The notes beneath the pieces were generated by a model, which saw only the letters and a list, made by a program, of their open reading frames with translations, had not been told where the DNA came from and did no database searches. Positions 1-6,310 of a stretch of 9,725 nucleotides of DNA are shown in pieces (the first letter of the stretch is position 1; the number at the start of each line of letters is the position of its first letter). Both the position numbers and the translations under genes were made by a program. This DNA comes from Hyphomicrobiales bacterium (GTDB taxonomy: Bacteria > Pseudomonadota > Alphaproteobacteria > Parvibaculales > Parvibaculaceae): the NCBI GenBank assembly GCA_015655095.1, contig JAATFR010000256.1, forward strand, positions 1 to 9,725, given 5' to 3'.

Positions 1-20
1 CCAACCCCGCCCACTGTCGA

Positions 21-584
21 ATGAGGAAATCCGCCGTGCGTGACAAGATGAAAAACGGGCACAACAGCCCCCGGCGTGTCGAACTCGATGAAATTGATCG
101 CCGGCTGATCTCCTTGCTCCAGCAGGATGGGCGTATCAGCTATGCGGACCTTAGCCGCGAAGTCGGGCTCACGGCGCCGGGCATCCGCATCCGGGTCATG
201 CGGCTTCAGGACGAGGGCATCCTCCAGATTGTCGCGGTCACCGATCCGTTGCAGCTTGGCTATGAAAGCATGGCCCAGGTCGCCATTCGCGCTGACGGCG
301 ACGTGATCGCCATCGCAGACGCGCTCCAGGAGCTGGAAAACATCATCTATGTGGTGTTGTGCGCCGGTTCATATGATCTGATGGCGGAGGTCGTCGCCGC
401 AGACAAGACCGCGCTTTTCGACGTTATCAACAATGAAATCAGGAATATCTCCGGCGTCGGAAAGATAGAAACCTTCATGTATTACGGCATCCACACCCAC
501 CGCTTCAACTGGCGGGTATGCGCCCCTGCGGGCGATGGAGAGGCCGGCGAGGGTCCCGCTGATACGCCAGAACTTGGGCTCTGA
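21..584 (+). CDS. Lrp/AsnC-family transcriptional regulator
   Basis: Probable amino-acid- or metabolite-responsive DNA-binding regulator acting in the cytoplasm. Seen: after a basic, probably disordered leader (residues 1-20), residues 21-68 have the Lrp winged-helix pattern (ELDEIDRRLISLLQQDGR, then a helix-turn-helix around ADLSREVGLTAPGIRIRV and an LQDEGIL wing). Residues 84-158 look like the RAM/AsnC ligand-binding domain, with the characteristic AGSYDLMAEVVAAD strand. About 160 residues fit the family; the last 25 (Gly/Ala/Glu/Pro-rich) are an extra tail. Start is uncertain: no Shine-Dalgarno sequence precedes base 21, another ATG lies at 48, and the frame is open to the left edge, so the true start could be either or lie outside. 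It converges on the kinase-aminotransferase gene, and such regulators often control a neighbouring amine or amino-acid enzyme gene; here that is inference. The effector cannot be named. Confidence 0.92.
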   Translation: MRKSAVRDKMKNGHNSPRRVELDEIDRRLISLLQQDGRISYADLSREVGLTAPGIRIRVMRLQDEGILQIVAVTDPLQLGYESMAQVAIRADGDVIAIADALQELENIIYVVLCAGSYDLMAEVVAADKTALFDVINNEIRNISGVGKIETFMYYGIHTHRFNWRVCAPAGDGEAGEGPADTPELGL

Positions 585-594
585 CCCTCAGGGC
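578..594. terminator. Small dyad spanning both convergent stop codons
   Basis: The arms GCTCTGA (578-584) and TCAGGGC (588-594) pair at six of seven positions around a 3-base loop. The stop codon of the Lrp gene lies in the left arm and that of the minus-strand fusion gene in the right arm. It could slow or end transcription from both sides, since only 3 bp separate the genes. The stem is short, has a mismatch, and has no good T-run, so the role is a guess. Confidence 0.2.
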
Positions 595-3497
595 AACTCT
601 TCCAGCGCCTTTGCCAGCATATCGACGAAATAATCCACGCTTTCGCGCGTGAGGCACATGGGCGGTTTGATCTTCAACACATTGAGATGGTCGCCAGTGG
701 GCTGCATCAGGATGCCGAGATCCAGCAGCCGATCGCAAAGCATCATGGTTTCCTGCGTCGCGGGCTCCAGAGTCTCACGGTCGCGGACAAACTCGACCCC
801 GAGATAAAAGCCCATGCCATGGACCGCACCCGCAAGCGCAAAGCGCTCGACCAGCGTTTCCAGCCGCGTCCTGAAATAATCGCCCAGATCGCGGGCATTC
901 TCCTGCAAGCCCTCGTCCCGGATCACATCGAGCACGGTCATCCCAACCTGACAGCTCACCGGGCTCCCGCCCGCCGACGAGAAGAAATAACCCTCCGCCT
1001 CCAGCGCATCGGCAATCTCGCGGCGCGTAATCACCGCGCCAAGCGGATGGCCGTTGCCCATGGCCTTGGCGACCGTGATGATGTCGGGCGCGACGCCCTG
1101 CTGCTCCACGCCCCAGAAATAATGGCCAAGCCGCCCATAGCCAACCTGCACCTCGTCCGCGATGCAGACCCCGCCCTGCGCCCGGACCCGGGCGTAAACC
1201 TCCCGGAGGTAGCCCGGCGGCAGCGGAATGCCCCCCGCATTGCCATAGACCGGCTCACAGATGAACCCCGCCGGTTTGCGCCCCGCCTCAGCTAGCCGGT
1301 TCAGGACGTCATCCACGCTGCGCACATAATCAGCCGTTGACCCCTCGCCCCGGAAAGGGCCCCGGTAGGTGTTTGGCGCGGTGACCGGATGGACCCAGTC
1401 CGGCCGTGTGGTCAATGCCTGGGGATTGTCGGCAATCGAGGTGGAGATGGCGTCCGTCGCCACCGACCAGCCATGATAGGCTTCGAGCACGCACAGCATG
1501 TCGCGCGCGCCGCTGAAGGCCCATGCCAGGCGGAGCGCCAGATCGTTGGCCTCCGTGCCGCTGTTGACCAGAAACACTGTATCGAGCGGACCGGGGGCCA
1601 GATCGGCGAGACGCCGTGAGAATTCCGCCGCCGCCGCATAGTGGAAGCGGGAATTGGTGTTGAGCAGCGCCCATTGCCGCGCCACCGCCTCGACCATGCG
1701 CGGGTGCCCATGCCCCAGCACGCTGACATTGTTCAGCATGTCGAGATAGGTGCGCCCCTTCATATCGATCATGTGCTGACGCCAGCCCCGTTCGATCTGC
1801 GGCGGTTCGGCATAATAATATTTCTGCGACCCGGCAAAACTGGCGTTGCGGCGGGCAAGCAGCGCCCCGCTCTGCAATTCAGGCGCCTCGCAGTCAAAGC
1901 CCAGAATAGCTGACGGTGCAGGGCACAGCGCCCGCCAGGCCCCGGCACGCCGGGGTGCGGCGAAAAGCGGCGGAACAAGGCCCTGCACGGTGCAGAGCTG
2001 GACGCGCAGCATTCCATGCGTGCGGCCCAGCGCCTGCCCCCGGCCCATGGCCATGCCGGGTTGAGTCCCTTCAAGCCCCCACAACCACAAGGAGAGACCG
2101 GGACCATCCAGCACCACCGCCCCACCCGTCTCATGGCGCAGCACGCCGCCAAAAGGCGCCTGCACAAGGGTACCGGACGGCAGGGCAAGATCGACATGGA
2201 GCGCGCAGGTTTCCGGCTCGTGCGGACTGTCGATCTTCGTCTGAGACAGGCGGTATTCGCCATGGCGCGTCGCGGCAAGACCGGTGGATGCCGCCGCTTC
2301 CCTCAGCAAGCGCTGGTCTATATCGGGTTCGCCCCAGTTGCCTTCGTGGAAACCCTCGCCCAGCACGCCAAGATCAGCGAACCGGAACTCATCGCCCTTC
2401 ACGCCGGGCAGCAAAGGGGCAGGCGCTTCAGCAAGAGAAAAGGATTTGTTAAGACCGGCACTCTCCAGAATGGCCGCCTCCATCAGCGCAAACGGCACCG
2501 AAGTCGCGACCTCGAAAATTTCGCGCTCATGATCCAGATTGTTCGCGGCATACTCATTGCCAGCATCGACCTTGTTCTGATGCTCCCCGCAGACCCATTG
2601 CACAGCGCCCCGCACAACAATCAGGGACCAGAGCGCCCGAAGCTCCGCTTCATTGAGCGGGTTCAGCGCGTGATAAGCCGCAACGGCAGGCAGAATGGCA
2701 AACGGATTGCCTTCGGCATGATGCAGCATCGACGCGCAGGTGACGGCAAGATCGGCGACCCGCCAGCCATGCACCAGATCGCCGAAATCAATGACGCCCT
2801 CCGGCCGCCAGTGCCCCTGGTCATCCAGGCGGCACACAACATTATCGTCCGTCACATCATGATGCACGGCTTGCGCGCGGAAAGCTGAAATCCATGGCTT
2901 GATCCTGCGATCGGCCTCGTCAACCATGGCAAGAATCCGTGTCCGGTCTTTTTCACTTTTGACCGCGGGCAGCATATGGCTGATGACGCTGTCAGCCCGG
3001 CGCAGATCCCACTGCAAGGGCCTGAAAAGCCCCGGATGCTCGAAATCCTCAAGCGCAAGCGCAAGTTCCGCAGAGAGCCGCCCGAAACGCGCCACCAGAT
3101 CAGGCGGCATATGGCCAAGGTGTGTCAGGCTGCTGCCATCCAGAAAATCCAGCAGCCGAACCTGAAGCGCCTGATTTTCGAGAATGAGGGGAATAACTTC
3201 ACGGCCATCGCGATCGGCGATCACGACCGGTGTTCTAGGCCCCCCTTTGCGTGCGCGCAGATGCGCCATGGCGGCATTCTGCGCGGCAAGCTCCGCCTCC
3301 GCATAATCGGCATGACAGATTTTGAGGACGTAACGCGCGTCTGCGGCCTCGATCAGAAAATTGCGATCCTGTTGGCTGCCGAGTTCCCGCACTGTCCCGG
3401 CGATGCCGTAATGCCGCGAAAGGATTTTCAGCGCTTCGGCCTCGCTGATGTCGGGGCAAGGCAAATCGGAACGCTCGAAAAGCGCAGCTTCAGTCAT
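588..3497 (-). CDS. Fusion: APH-type kinase / M23-like / class III PLP aminotransferase (phospholyase-like)
   Basis: Three-part cytoplasmic enzyme of 969 residues (numbering from the start at 3497). Residues ~15-340 are an aminoglycoside-phosphotransferase/choline-kinase fold: nucleotide Lys59 in YVLKI, catalytic HxDxxxxN motif as His212, Asp214, Asn219, and metal-binding Asp237 in IDFGD. Residues ~410-510 resemble an M23/LytM beta domain (DLALPSGTLVQAPFGGVL) without its metal-binding histidines. Residues ~560-969 are a fold-type I class III aminotransferase: phosphate loop SGTEAND (646-652), Asp781 in IADEVQVGYG, and PLP Lys811 in TVAKAMGNG. In animals, homologous separate proteins are hydroxylysine kinase and the phospholyases for phosphohydroxylysine and phosphoethanolamine. 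By analogy this protein may phosphorylate an amino alcohol and then eliminate phosphate and ammonia to give an aldehyde. The substrate is unknown, and true transamination is an alternative. The start at 3497 is chosen for its GAGG at 5 nt; ATGs at 3527, 3530 and 3539 are alternatives. No signal peptide is seen. Confidence 0.93.
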   Translation of the reverse strand: MTEAALFERSDLPCPDISEAEALKILSRHYGIAGTVRELGSQQDRNFLIEAADARYVLKICHADYAEAELAAQNAAMAHLRARKGGPRTPVVIADRDGREVIPLILENQALQVRLLDFLDGSSLTHLGHMPPDLVARFGRLSAELALALEDFEHPGLFRPLQWDLRRADSVISHMLPAVKSEKDRTRILAMVDEADRRIKPWISAFRAQAVHHDVTDDNVVCRLDDQGHWRPEGVIDFGDLVHGWRVADLAVTCASMLHHAEGNPFAILPAVAAYHALNPLNEAELRALWSLIVVRGAVQWVCGEHQNKVDAGNEYAANNLDHEREIFEVATSVPFALMEAAILESAGLNKSFSLAEAPAPLLPGVKGDEFRFADLGVLGEGFHEGNWGEPDIDQRLLREAAASTGLAATRHGEYRLSQTKIDSPHEPETCALHVDLALPSGTLVQAPFGGVLRHETGGAVVLDGPGLSLWLWGLEGTQPGMAMGRGQALGRTHGMLRVQLCTVQGLVPPLFAAPRRAGAWRALCPAPSAILGFDCEAPELQSGALLARRNASFAGSQKYYYAEPPQIERGWRQHMIDMKGRTYLDMLNNVSVLGHGHPRMVEAVARQWALLNTNSRFHYAAAAEFSRRLADLAPGPLDTVFLVNSGTEANDLALRLAWAFSGARDMLCVLEAYHGWSVATDAISTSIADNPQALTTRPDWVHPVTAPNTYRGPFRGEGSTADYVRSVDDVLNRLAEAGRKPAGFICEPVYGNAGGIPLPPGYLREVYARVRAQGGVCIADEVQVGYGRLGHYFWGVEQQGVAPDIITVAKAMGNGHPLGAVITRREIADALEAEGYFFSSAGGSPVSCQVGMTVLDVIRDEGLQENARDLGDYFRTRLETLVERFALAGAVHGMGFYLGVEFVRDRETLEPATQETMMLCDRLLDLGILMQPTGDHLNVLKIKPPMCLTRESVDYFVDMLAKALEELP

Positions 3498-3502
3498 AAA
3501 AA

Positions 3503-3508
3503 CCTCGG
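3503..3508 (-). promoter_or_regulatory. Ribosome binding site selecting the start of the fusion gene
   Basis: Read on the minus strand this is CCGAGG followed by five T bases and ATG (start at 3497). The GAGG core lies 5 nt from the start. The upstream ATG at 3539 has GGCGGA directly abutting it, too close to work well. The ATGs at 3530 and 3527 have that same GGCGGA at 9 and 12 nt and remain possible, which would add 10-11 residues. Confidence 0.5.
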
Positions 3509-3575
3509 AGCTTGAAGTCACGGCCATCATCCCGCGCATTCCGCCGGAAGTTAGCCTGAAAAGAAAATTTAGAAA

Positions 3576-3604
3576 GATATATTTCTCAAATAATAACGCT
3601 TCAA
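3576..3604 (-). promoter_or_regulatory. Candidate sigma-70 promoter for the fusion gene
   Basis: On the minus strand, TTGAAG (3604-3599) and TATATC (3581-3576) are separated by 17 bp; each matches four of six consensus bases. Transcription would start near 3569 and give a leader of about 70 nt before the ATG at 3497. The surrounding DNA is very AT-rich, which both favours a promoter and makes chance matches common. Confidence 0.35.
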
Positions 3605-3714
3605 TATATCAATGCATGAAATAATTTTGTTTCGTCCGGGAATATGGAGCGCTTCCCAAACTGGAGCTGTGCAGGCCGAAACGGTAGCCTCGCCATCCCG
3701 GACATGTTGTTTCA

Positions 3715-3733
3715 GGAGAACACTTGGTTCTCC
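3715..3733. repeat. Perfect inverted repeat GGAGAAC-N5-GTTCTCC
   Basis: Seven-base arms pair perfectly around the spacer ACTTG. No T-run follows on either strand, so it does not look like an intrinsic terminator. The 19-bp size and symmetry fit an operator for a dimeric repressor. No cognate regulator can be assigned. Confidence 0.35.
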
Positions 3734-3823
3734 GCAACACGGCAAGGCCCATACCCATCTCCTCTCCGCCGTCAAATCTCCGGCCCAAAGCCAATCGGGC
3801 CCGGGAGCTCCACTTATATTTTT

Positions 3824-3910
3824 TTCGAAAATACAGACCCTAACTCGTTGTTCTTGTACGCATTTGACAAAGAAACAGCCCCCGACACCTTAAATACTTG
3901 TATTTTCGAA
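3824..3910. repeat. Pair of 12-bp inverted repeats flanking a candidate promoter
   Basis: TTCGAAAATACA at 3824-3835 is exactly repeated in reverse complement as TGTATTTTCGAA at 3899-3910, with 63 bp between. Each copy is also centred on the palindrome TTCGAA, and the first lies in the longer palindrome TTTTCGAAAA (3822-3831). Equivalent points are about 81 bp apart (dyad centre to dyad centre). The interval contains TTGACA at 3864 and TTAAAT at 3890, and the right copy would cover the transcription start. This is the pattern of a two-operator repressor site, plausibly for the TetR protein encoded downstream; that assignment is inference. Confidence 0.45.
3864..3895 (+). promoter_or_regulatory. 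Candidate promoter for tetR
   Basis: A perfect TTGACA (3864-3869) is followed by TTAAAT (3890-3895), which matches four of six -10 bases. The spacer is 20 bp, longer than the ideal 17, so the promoter would be weak or need help. Transcription would begin near 3902, inside the right 12-bp repeat, leaving a leader of about 120 nt before tetR. Confidence 0.3.
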
Positions 3911-3954
3911 TATTTTTCTCCTCTCCAGCAAACATTCATATGGATTTCAGCATC

Positions 3955-3975
3955 AATTAATGTGATCAATTAATT
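3955..3975. repeat. AATTAAT-N7-ATTAATT dyad, also a tandem ATCAATTAAT repeat
   Basis: Seven-base arms (3955-3961 and 3969-3975) form a perfect inverted repeat around GTGATCA. The same bases also contain the direct repeat ATCAATTAAT at 3952-3961 and 3965-3974, 13 bp apart. It ends 50 bp before tetR. It may be an operator or simply AT-rich promoter DNA; base composition makes chance symmetry more likely here. Confidence 0.3.
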
Positions 3976-4014
3976 AGTTTCTCATTTCGTCCCTTCCGAT
4001 CTGTCGGCCACACT

Positions 4015-4020
4015 GGAGAG
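4015..4020 (+). promoter_or_regulatory. Ribosome binding site of tetR (GTG start)
   Basis: GGAGAG lies 5 nt before the GTG at 4026 and 11 nt before a second in-frame GTG at 4032. The nearer GTG is taken as the start; using the second would remove only two residues. Confidence 0.6.
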
Positions 4021-4025
4021 CTCTG

Positions 4026-4709
4026 GTGATAGTGGATAGCCACGATATAAAACTGCGCAAAACGCCCCAGCAGGAACGCGCCCGGACGACGATCAAACGG
4101 ATACTTGACGTGACCGGGCAGGTACTCGATCAGGTCGGTTTTGAAAAAACCAACACAAATCTGATCGCCCGCCAGTCCAGGACGAACATCAGTTCGCTTT
4201 ACCAATATTTCCCCAACAAGCATGCGATCATAGCGGTGCTCCGCGAAAATTTTCTGGACCGGCTCGTTGAGATATTCAGCCATTTTCCCGAGCAGTTCGC
4301 CGCAAGCCCGGACTGGCAGGAACCGCTGCGAAGCTCGATCACGCTTTTTATCAACACGGCCAATGATCAGCCTGGTTCGAAAGAACTTCGGCGTATGCAG
4401 TCGTCGCGCCCGAACGCCCATCCGCTGGACATGAAACGCGAGATGCGCATCACGGAATATCTTGCAAGCGCCTTTGCATTGCGCAATCGCGAACTTGGCG
4501 CCGCCCGCTGCCACACCATGGCCCGGCTGGTGATGCAGACCATTCTTACGCTCCTGGAATCAGACTCCCGGGGCATCATTCTCGCCCATCGTGAAGCAGA
4601 GCGCTGCACGGAAGTCTATCGCATGTGCTTTGCCTATCTCGGCCAGTATTTCGGGTCCAGCCTCCCTGAAACCCCATCCATGCCTGCTAATGAAAGCCAG
4701 ATCTTATGA
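4026..4709 (+). CDS. TetR/AcrR-family transcriptional regulator
   Basis: Cytoplasmic one-component repressor type, 227 residues, within the usual 190-230 range. Seen: residues ~15-65 form the TetR N-terminal three-helix DNA-binding domain (QERARTTIKRILDVTGQVL, then VGFEKTNTNLIA and the recognition segment NISSLYQYFPNKHAI at 54-68). The YxYFxNKxxI signature is the family hallmark. The remaining helical part, ~70-215, is the ligand-binding and dimer domain and is not recognisable to subfamily, so the inducer is unknown. It starts with GTG behind a good GGAGAG. Dyads at 3824-3910 and 3955-3975 lie upstream and may be its operators. The next substantial gene on the same strand is an MFS exporter, a frequent TetR partner; control of the exporter and autoregulation are inferred. 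The divergent fusion gene could be a further target. Confidence 0.93.
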   Translation: MIVDSHDIKLRKTPQQERARTTIKRILDVTGQVLDQVGFEKTNTNLIARQSRTNISSLYQYFPNKHAIIAVLRENFLDRLVEIFSHFPEQFAASPDWQEPLRSSITLFINTANDQPGSKELRRMQSSRPNAHPLDMKREMRITEYLASAFALRNRELGAARCHTMARLVMQTILTLLESDSRGIILAHREAERCTEVYRMCFAYLGQYFGSSLPETPSMPANESQIL

Positions 4710-4828
4710 ACCATTTTTTCAAACTCATACGTCGCGTCTTCAGGCGCCCCCGCAAGATGTCATATTACGAGTCACAAATAGGGGCACGTGAAGCCCATCA
4801 GATTCACGCCCGGCGAACCCGCCACTGA
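4706..4828 (+). CDS. Possible 40-residue basic small protein, overlapping the tetR stop
   Basis: An ATG shares the sequence ATGA with the tetR stop codon, a 4-base overlap typical of translational coupling. The frame then runs 40 codons to TGA at 4826. The product begins MNHFFKLIRRVFRRPRK, an amphipathic, strongly basic helix-like stretch, followed by MSYYESQIGAREAHQIHARR; there are only two acidic residues. No family is recognised. A weak GAAAG lies 9 nt before the start. If real it would be co-translated with the regulator and could act on a membrane or nucleic acid, but that is speculation. The frame may also be chance, since conservation cannot be tested here. Confidence 0.3.
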   Translation: MNHFFKLIRRVFRRPRKMSYYESQIGAREAHQIHARRTRH

Positions 4829-4871
4829 CGGCATAGCTAAAAATCGGTGCGTTACATAAGCTCCTGATCTA

Positions 4872-4898
4872 GGATGGAGCGGTTCGCTGCTTCCGTCC
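4872..4898 (+). terminator. Hairpin with pyrimidine tail before the MFS gene
   Basis: GGATGGAG (4872-4879) pairs with TTCCGTCC (4891-4898), with two G-U pairs and an 11-base loop, followed by the T/C-rich tail TCTCTCTTTC. It could end transcription from tetR and the small frame. It sits only 18 nt before the exporter start, so it could instead be a leader structure of that gene. The tail is not a pure T-run. Confidence 0.3.
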
Positions 4899-4916
4899 TC
4901 TCTCTTTCACGCGCCT

Positions 4917-6167
4917 ATGACCCAGATTTTGCAAACACCCGTTGAACCTTCCGTTCTGCGGTTCCGGGATTTCCAGCTCTACCTGACGAGCAGGCTCTTT
5001 GTCACCTTTGCAACCATGATCCAGTCGGTTGCGGTTGGCTGGCACGTTTACGGGATCACCAACGATCCCATGTCTCTGGGTTATGTTGGTCTGGCGCAGT
5101 TCCTGCCCATGGTGCTGCTTACCCTGCCAGCTGGCGATGTCGCCGACCGTTTCGACCGCAGAATCATCTTCGCCGCCGCGACCGCGCTGGAACTGCTGTC
5201 CAGCCTGTTGCTCATCACATTGGCAATATTCAACCCGACCAGCGCATTGCCTTTTTATGGCGTGCTCGCGATTTACGGCATGGCGCGGGCCTTCGCCGCA
5301 CCCGCCATGCAATCCTTTCTGCCTACACTCGTGCCCGCGGAACATCTGCCGCGCGCCATTGCCCTGTCGGCCTCTGTCTTCCAGGTCGCGGTCATCGCGG
5401 GCCCGGCCCTTGGCGGCGCGCTTTATATTTTTGGCCCGCTTGCTGCCTATGGCTCCAGCGCAGTGCTCTTTGTCCTCGGCATTGTCGCTACGCTTTTGAT
5501 CGAACGGCGTCTGCGCCATCAGAATGCATCGGATGCCACCAGCACAGCCTTTGAACGCGTCATGGCGGGCATTGGTTATGTTCGGAACAACCCTGTTGTG
5601 CTCGGGGCATTGTCACTGGATCTGTTCGCTGTGCTGCTGGGTGGCGCGACAGCCCTGTTGCCGGTTTTTGCACGCGATATTCTCCATGTCGGCCCTGAAG
5701 GCCTCGGCATGTTGCGCAGCGCGGTTGCGGTAGGCGCCTTCATCACCAGCGTCGCCCTTGGCTATCTTACTCTTGGCCGCAGAGCAGGCCTTCTGATGTT
5801 CGGCGCCGTCGCAATTTTTGGTCTGTCCACAATCATATTTGGCTTGTCGACCAATTTTTATCTCTCGCTGTTCGCCCTGTTCATTCTGGGCGCATCGGAC
5901 ATGATCAGCGTCTATGTCCGTTCATCCTTGATCCAGCTCGCCACACCTGACGAAATGCGTGGACGGGTCAGCGCCGTCAACTTTCTCTTCATTGGCGCCT
6001 CCAACGAACTTGGCGAATTTGAATCCGGCACCACCGCGGGCTGGTTCGGCACCGTGCCCGCAGTCATCATTGGCGGTGTCGGCACGCTTGTCGTTGTCGG
6101 CCTGTGGATGTGGAGTTTCCCCGCCCTCAGAAAAGTCGATCGGCTCTCGGACGTGAAGCCCGGCTAA
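4917..6167 (+). CDS. MFS transporter, EntS/MFS_3-type exporter
   Basis: Inner-membrane proton-coupled permease of 416 residues, usual for the family. Seen: about ten to twelve hydrophobic segments from residue ~24 to ~402; the MFS motif A loop between the second and third segments as GDVADRFDRR (73-82); a matching second-half loop TPDEMRGRV (353-361); and the ELGEFESG motif (374-381), characteristic of the MFS_3 transmembrane-effector/enterobactin-exporter type. A hydrophilic central linker lies around 195-212. The substrate is unknown; relatives export siderophores, macrolides or other small molecules, and none can be chosen here. The start at 4917 has no Shine-Dalgarno sequence, but the next Met lies inside the first membrane segment and an in-frame stop lies at 4857, so it is the only reasonable ATG. 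The neighbouring TetR gene suggests drug- or metabolite-induced efflux. Confidence 0.9.
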   Translation: MTQILQTPVEPSVLRFRDFQLYLTSRLFVTFATMIQSVAVGWHVYGITNDPMSLGYVGLAQFLPMVLLTLPAGDVADRFDRRIIFAAATALELLSSLLLITLAIFNPTSALPFYGVLAIYGMARAFAAPAMQSFLPTLVPAEHLPRAIALSASVFQVAVIAGPALGGALYIFGPLAAYGSSAVLFVLGIVATLLIERRLRHQNASDATSTAFERVMAGIGYVRNNPVVLGALSLDLFAVLLGGATALLPVFARDILHVGPEGLGMLRSAVAVGAFITSVALGYLTLGRRAGLLMFGAVAIFGLSTIIFGLSTNFYLSLFALFILGASDMISVYVRSSLIQLATPDEMRGRVSAVNFLFIGASNELGEFESGTTAGWFGTVPAVIIGGVGTLVVVGLWMWSFPALRKVDRLSDVKPG

Positions 6168-6310
6168 CCTGTCCACATGGAAAAGCCATTGGCCAGGCAA
6201 AAATGGCGCACCTGTTATGCAAGTGAGTCGGAACGTTTCTTGCTTACCTATCCATCGCACACGGACACTCTTGTGTGAAATCTCACCATGAACCGACCTG
6301 GAATCTGAAA

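Larger units (their letters stand above)
3540..4025. other. AT-rich divergent intergenic region, no convincing gene
   Basis: This stretch of 486 bp separates the minus-strand fusion gene from the plus-strand tetR. It is clearly richer in A and T than the flanking genes, especially at 3556-3620 and 3810-3980. The open frames inside it (for example 3644-3973 plus and 3569-3775 minus) show no recognisable protein motif and overlap candidate promoters. It holds one 7-bp-arm dyad (3715-3733), a pair of 12-bp inverted repeats (3824-3910), a second 7-bp-arm dyad (3955-3975), and candidate promoters on both strands. I read it as a shared regulatory region, perhaps with gene debris in its GC-richer middle (3640-3810). 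Confidence 0.6.

Noticed and set aside
687..1295. Long plus-strand open frame (202 codons) opposite the aminotransferase domain
   Set aside because: It lies antisense to a gene with intact family motifs and itself shows no domain; long antisense frames are common in GC-rich coding DNA.
2016..2888. Plus-strand open frame of 290 codons opposite the kinase and M23-like part
   Set aside because: Same reason: arginine- and proline-rich shadow of the real minus-strand gene with no recognisable motif.
3569..3775. Minus-strand frame of 68 codons upstream of the fusion gene
   Set aside because: No motif and no ribosome site; it overlaps the candidate promoter of the fusion gene.
3644..3973. Plus-strand frame of 109 codons in the intergenic region
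   Set aside because: It has a GGGA near its ATG, but no motif, atypical composition for the window, and it runs through the candidate tetR promoter and all the dyads.
4825..4858. CTGACG / TACATA as a promoter for the MFS gene
   Set aside because: The spacer of 22 bp is too long and the -35 match is poor.
4869..5519. Minus-strand open frame of 216 codons opposite the MFS gene
   Set aside because: Low-complexity polar shadow of a clear membrane protein gene.
6185..6207. GCCATT/AATGGC hairpin after the MFS gene as a terminator
   Set aside because: Only 6 bp, weak, and not followed by a T-run, so it is not a convincing terminator.
6275..6310. GTG at 6275 as the purU start
   Set aside because: No Shine-Dalgarno before it, and the extra 12 residues lie outside the ACT domain; the ATG at 6311 fits the family length better.
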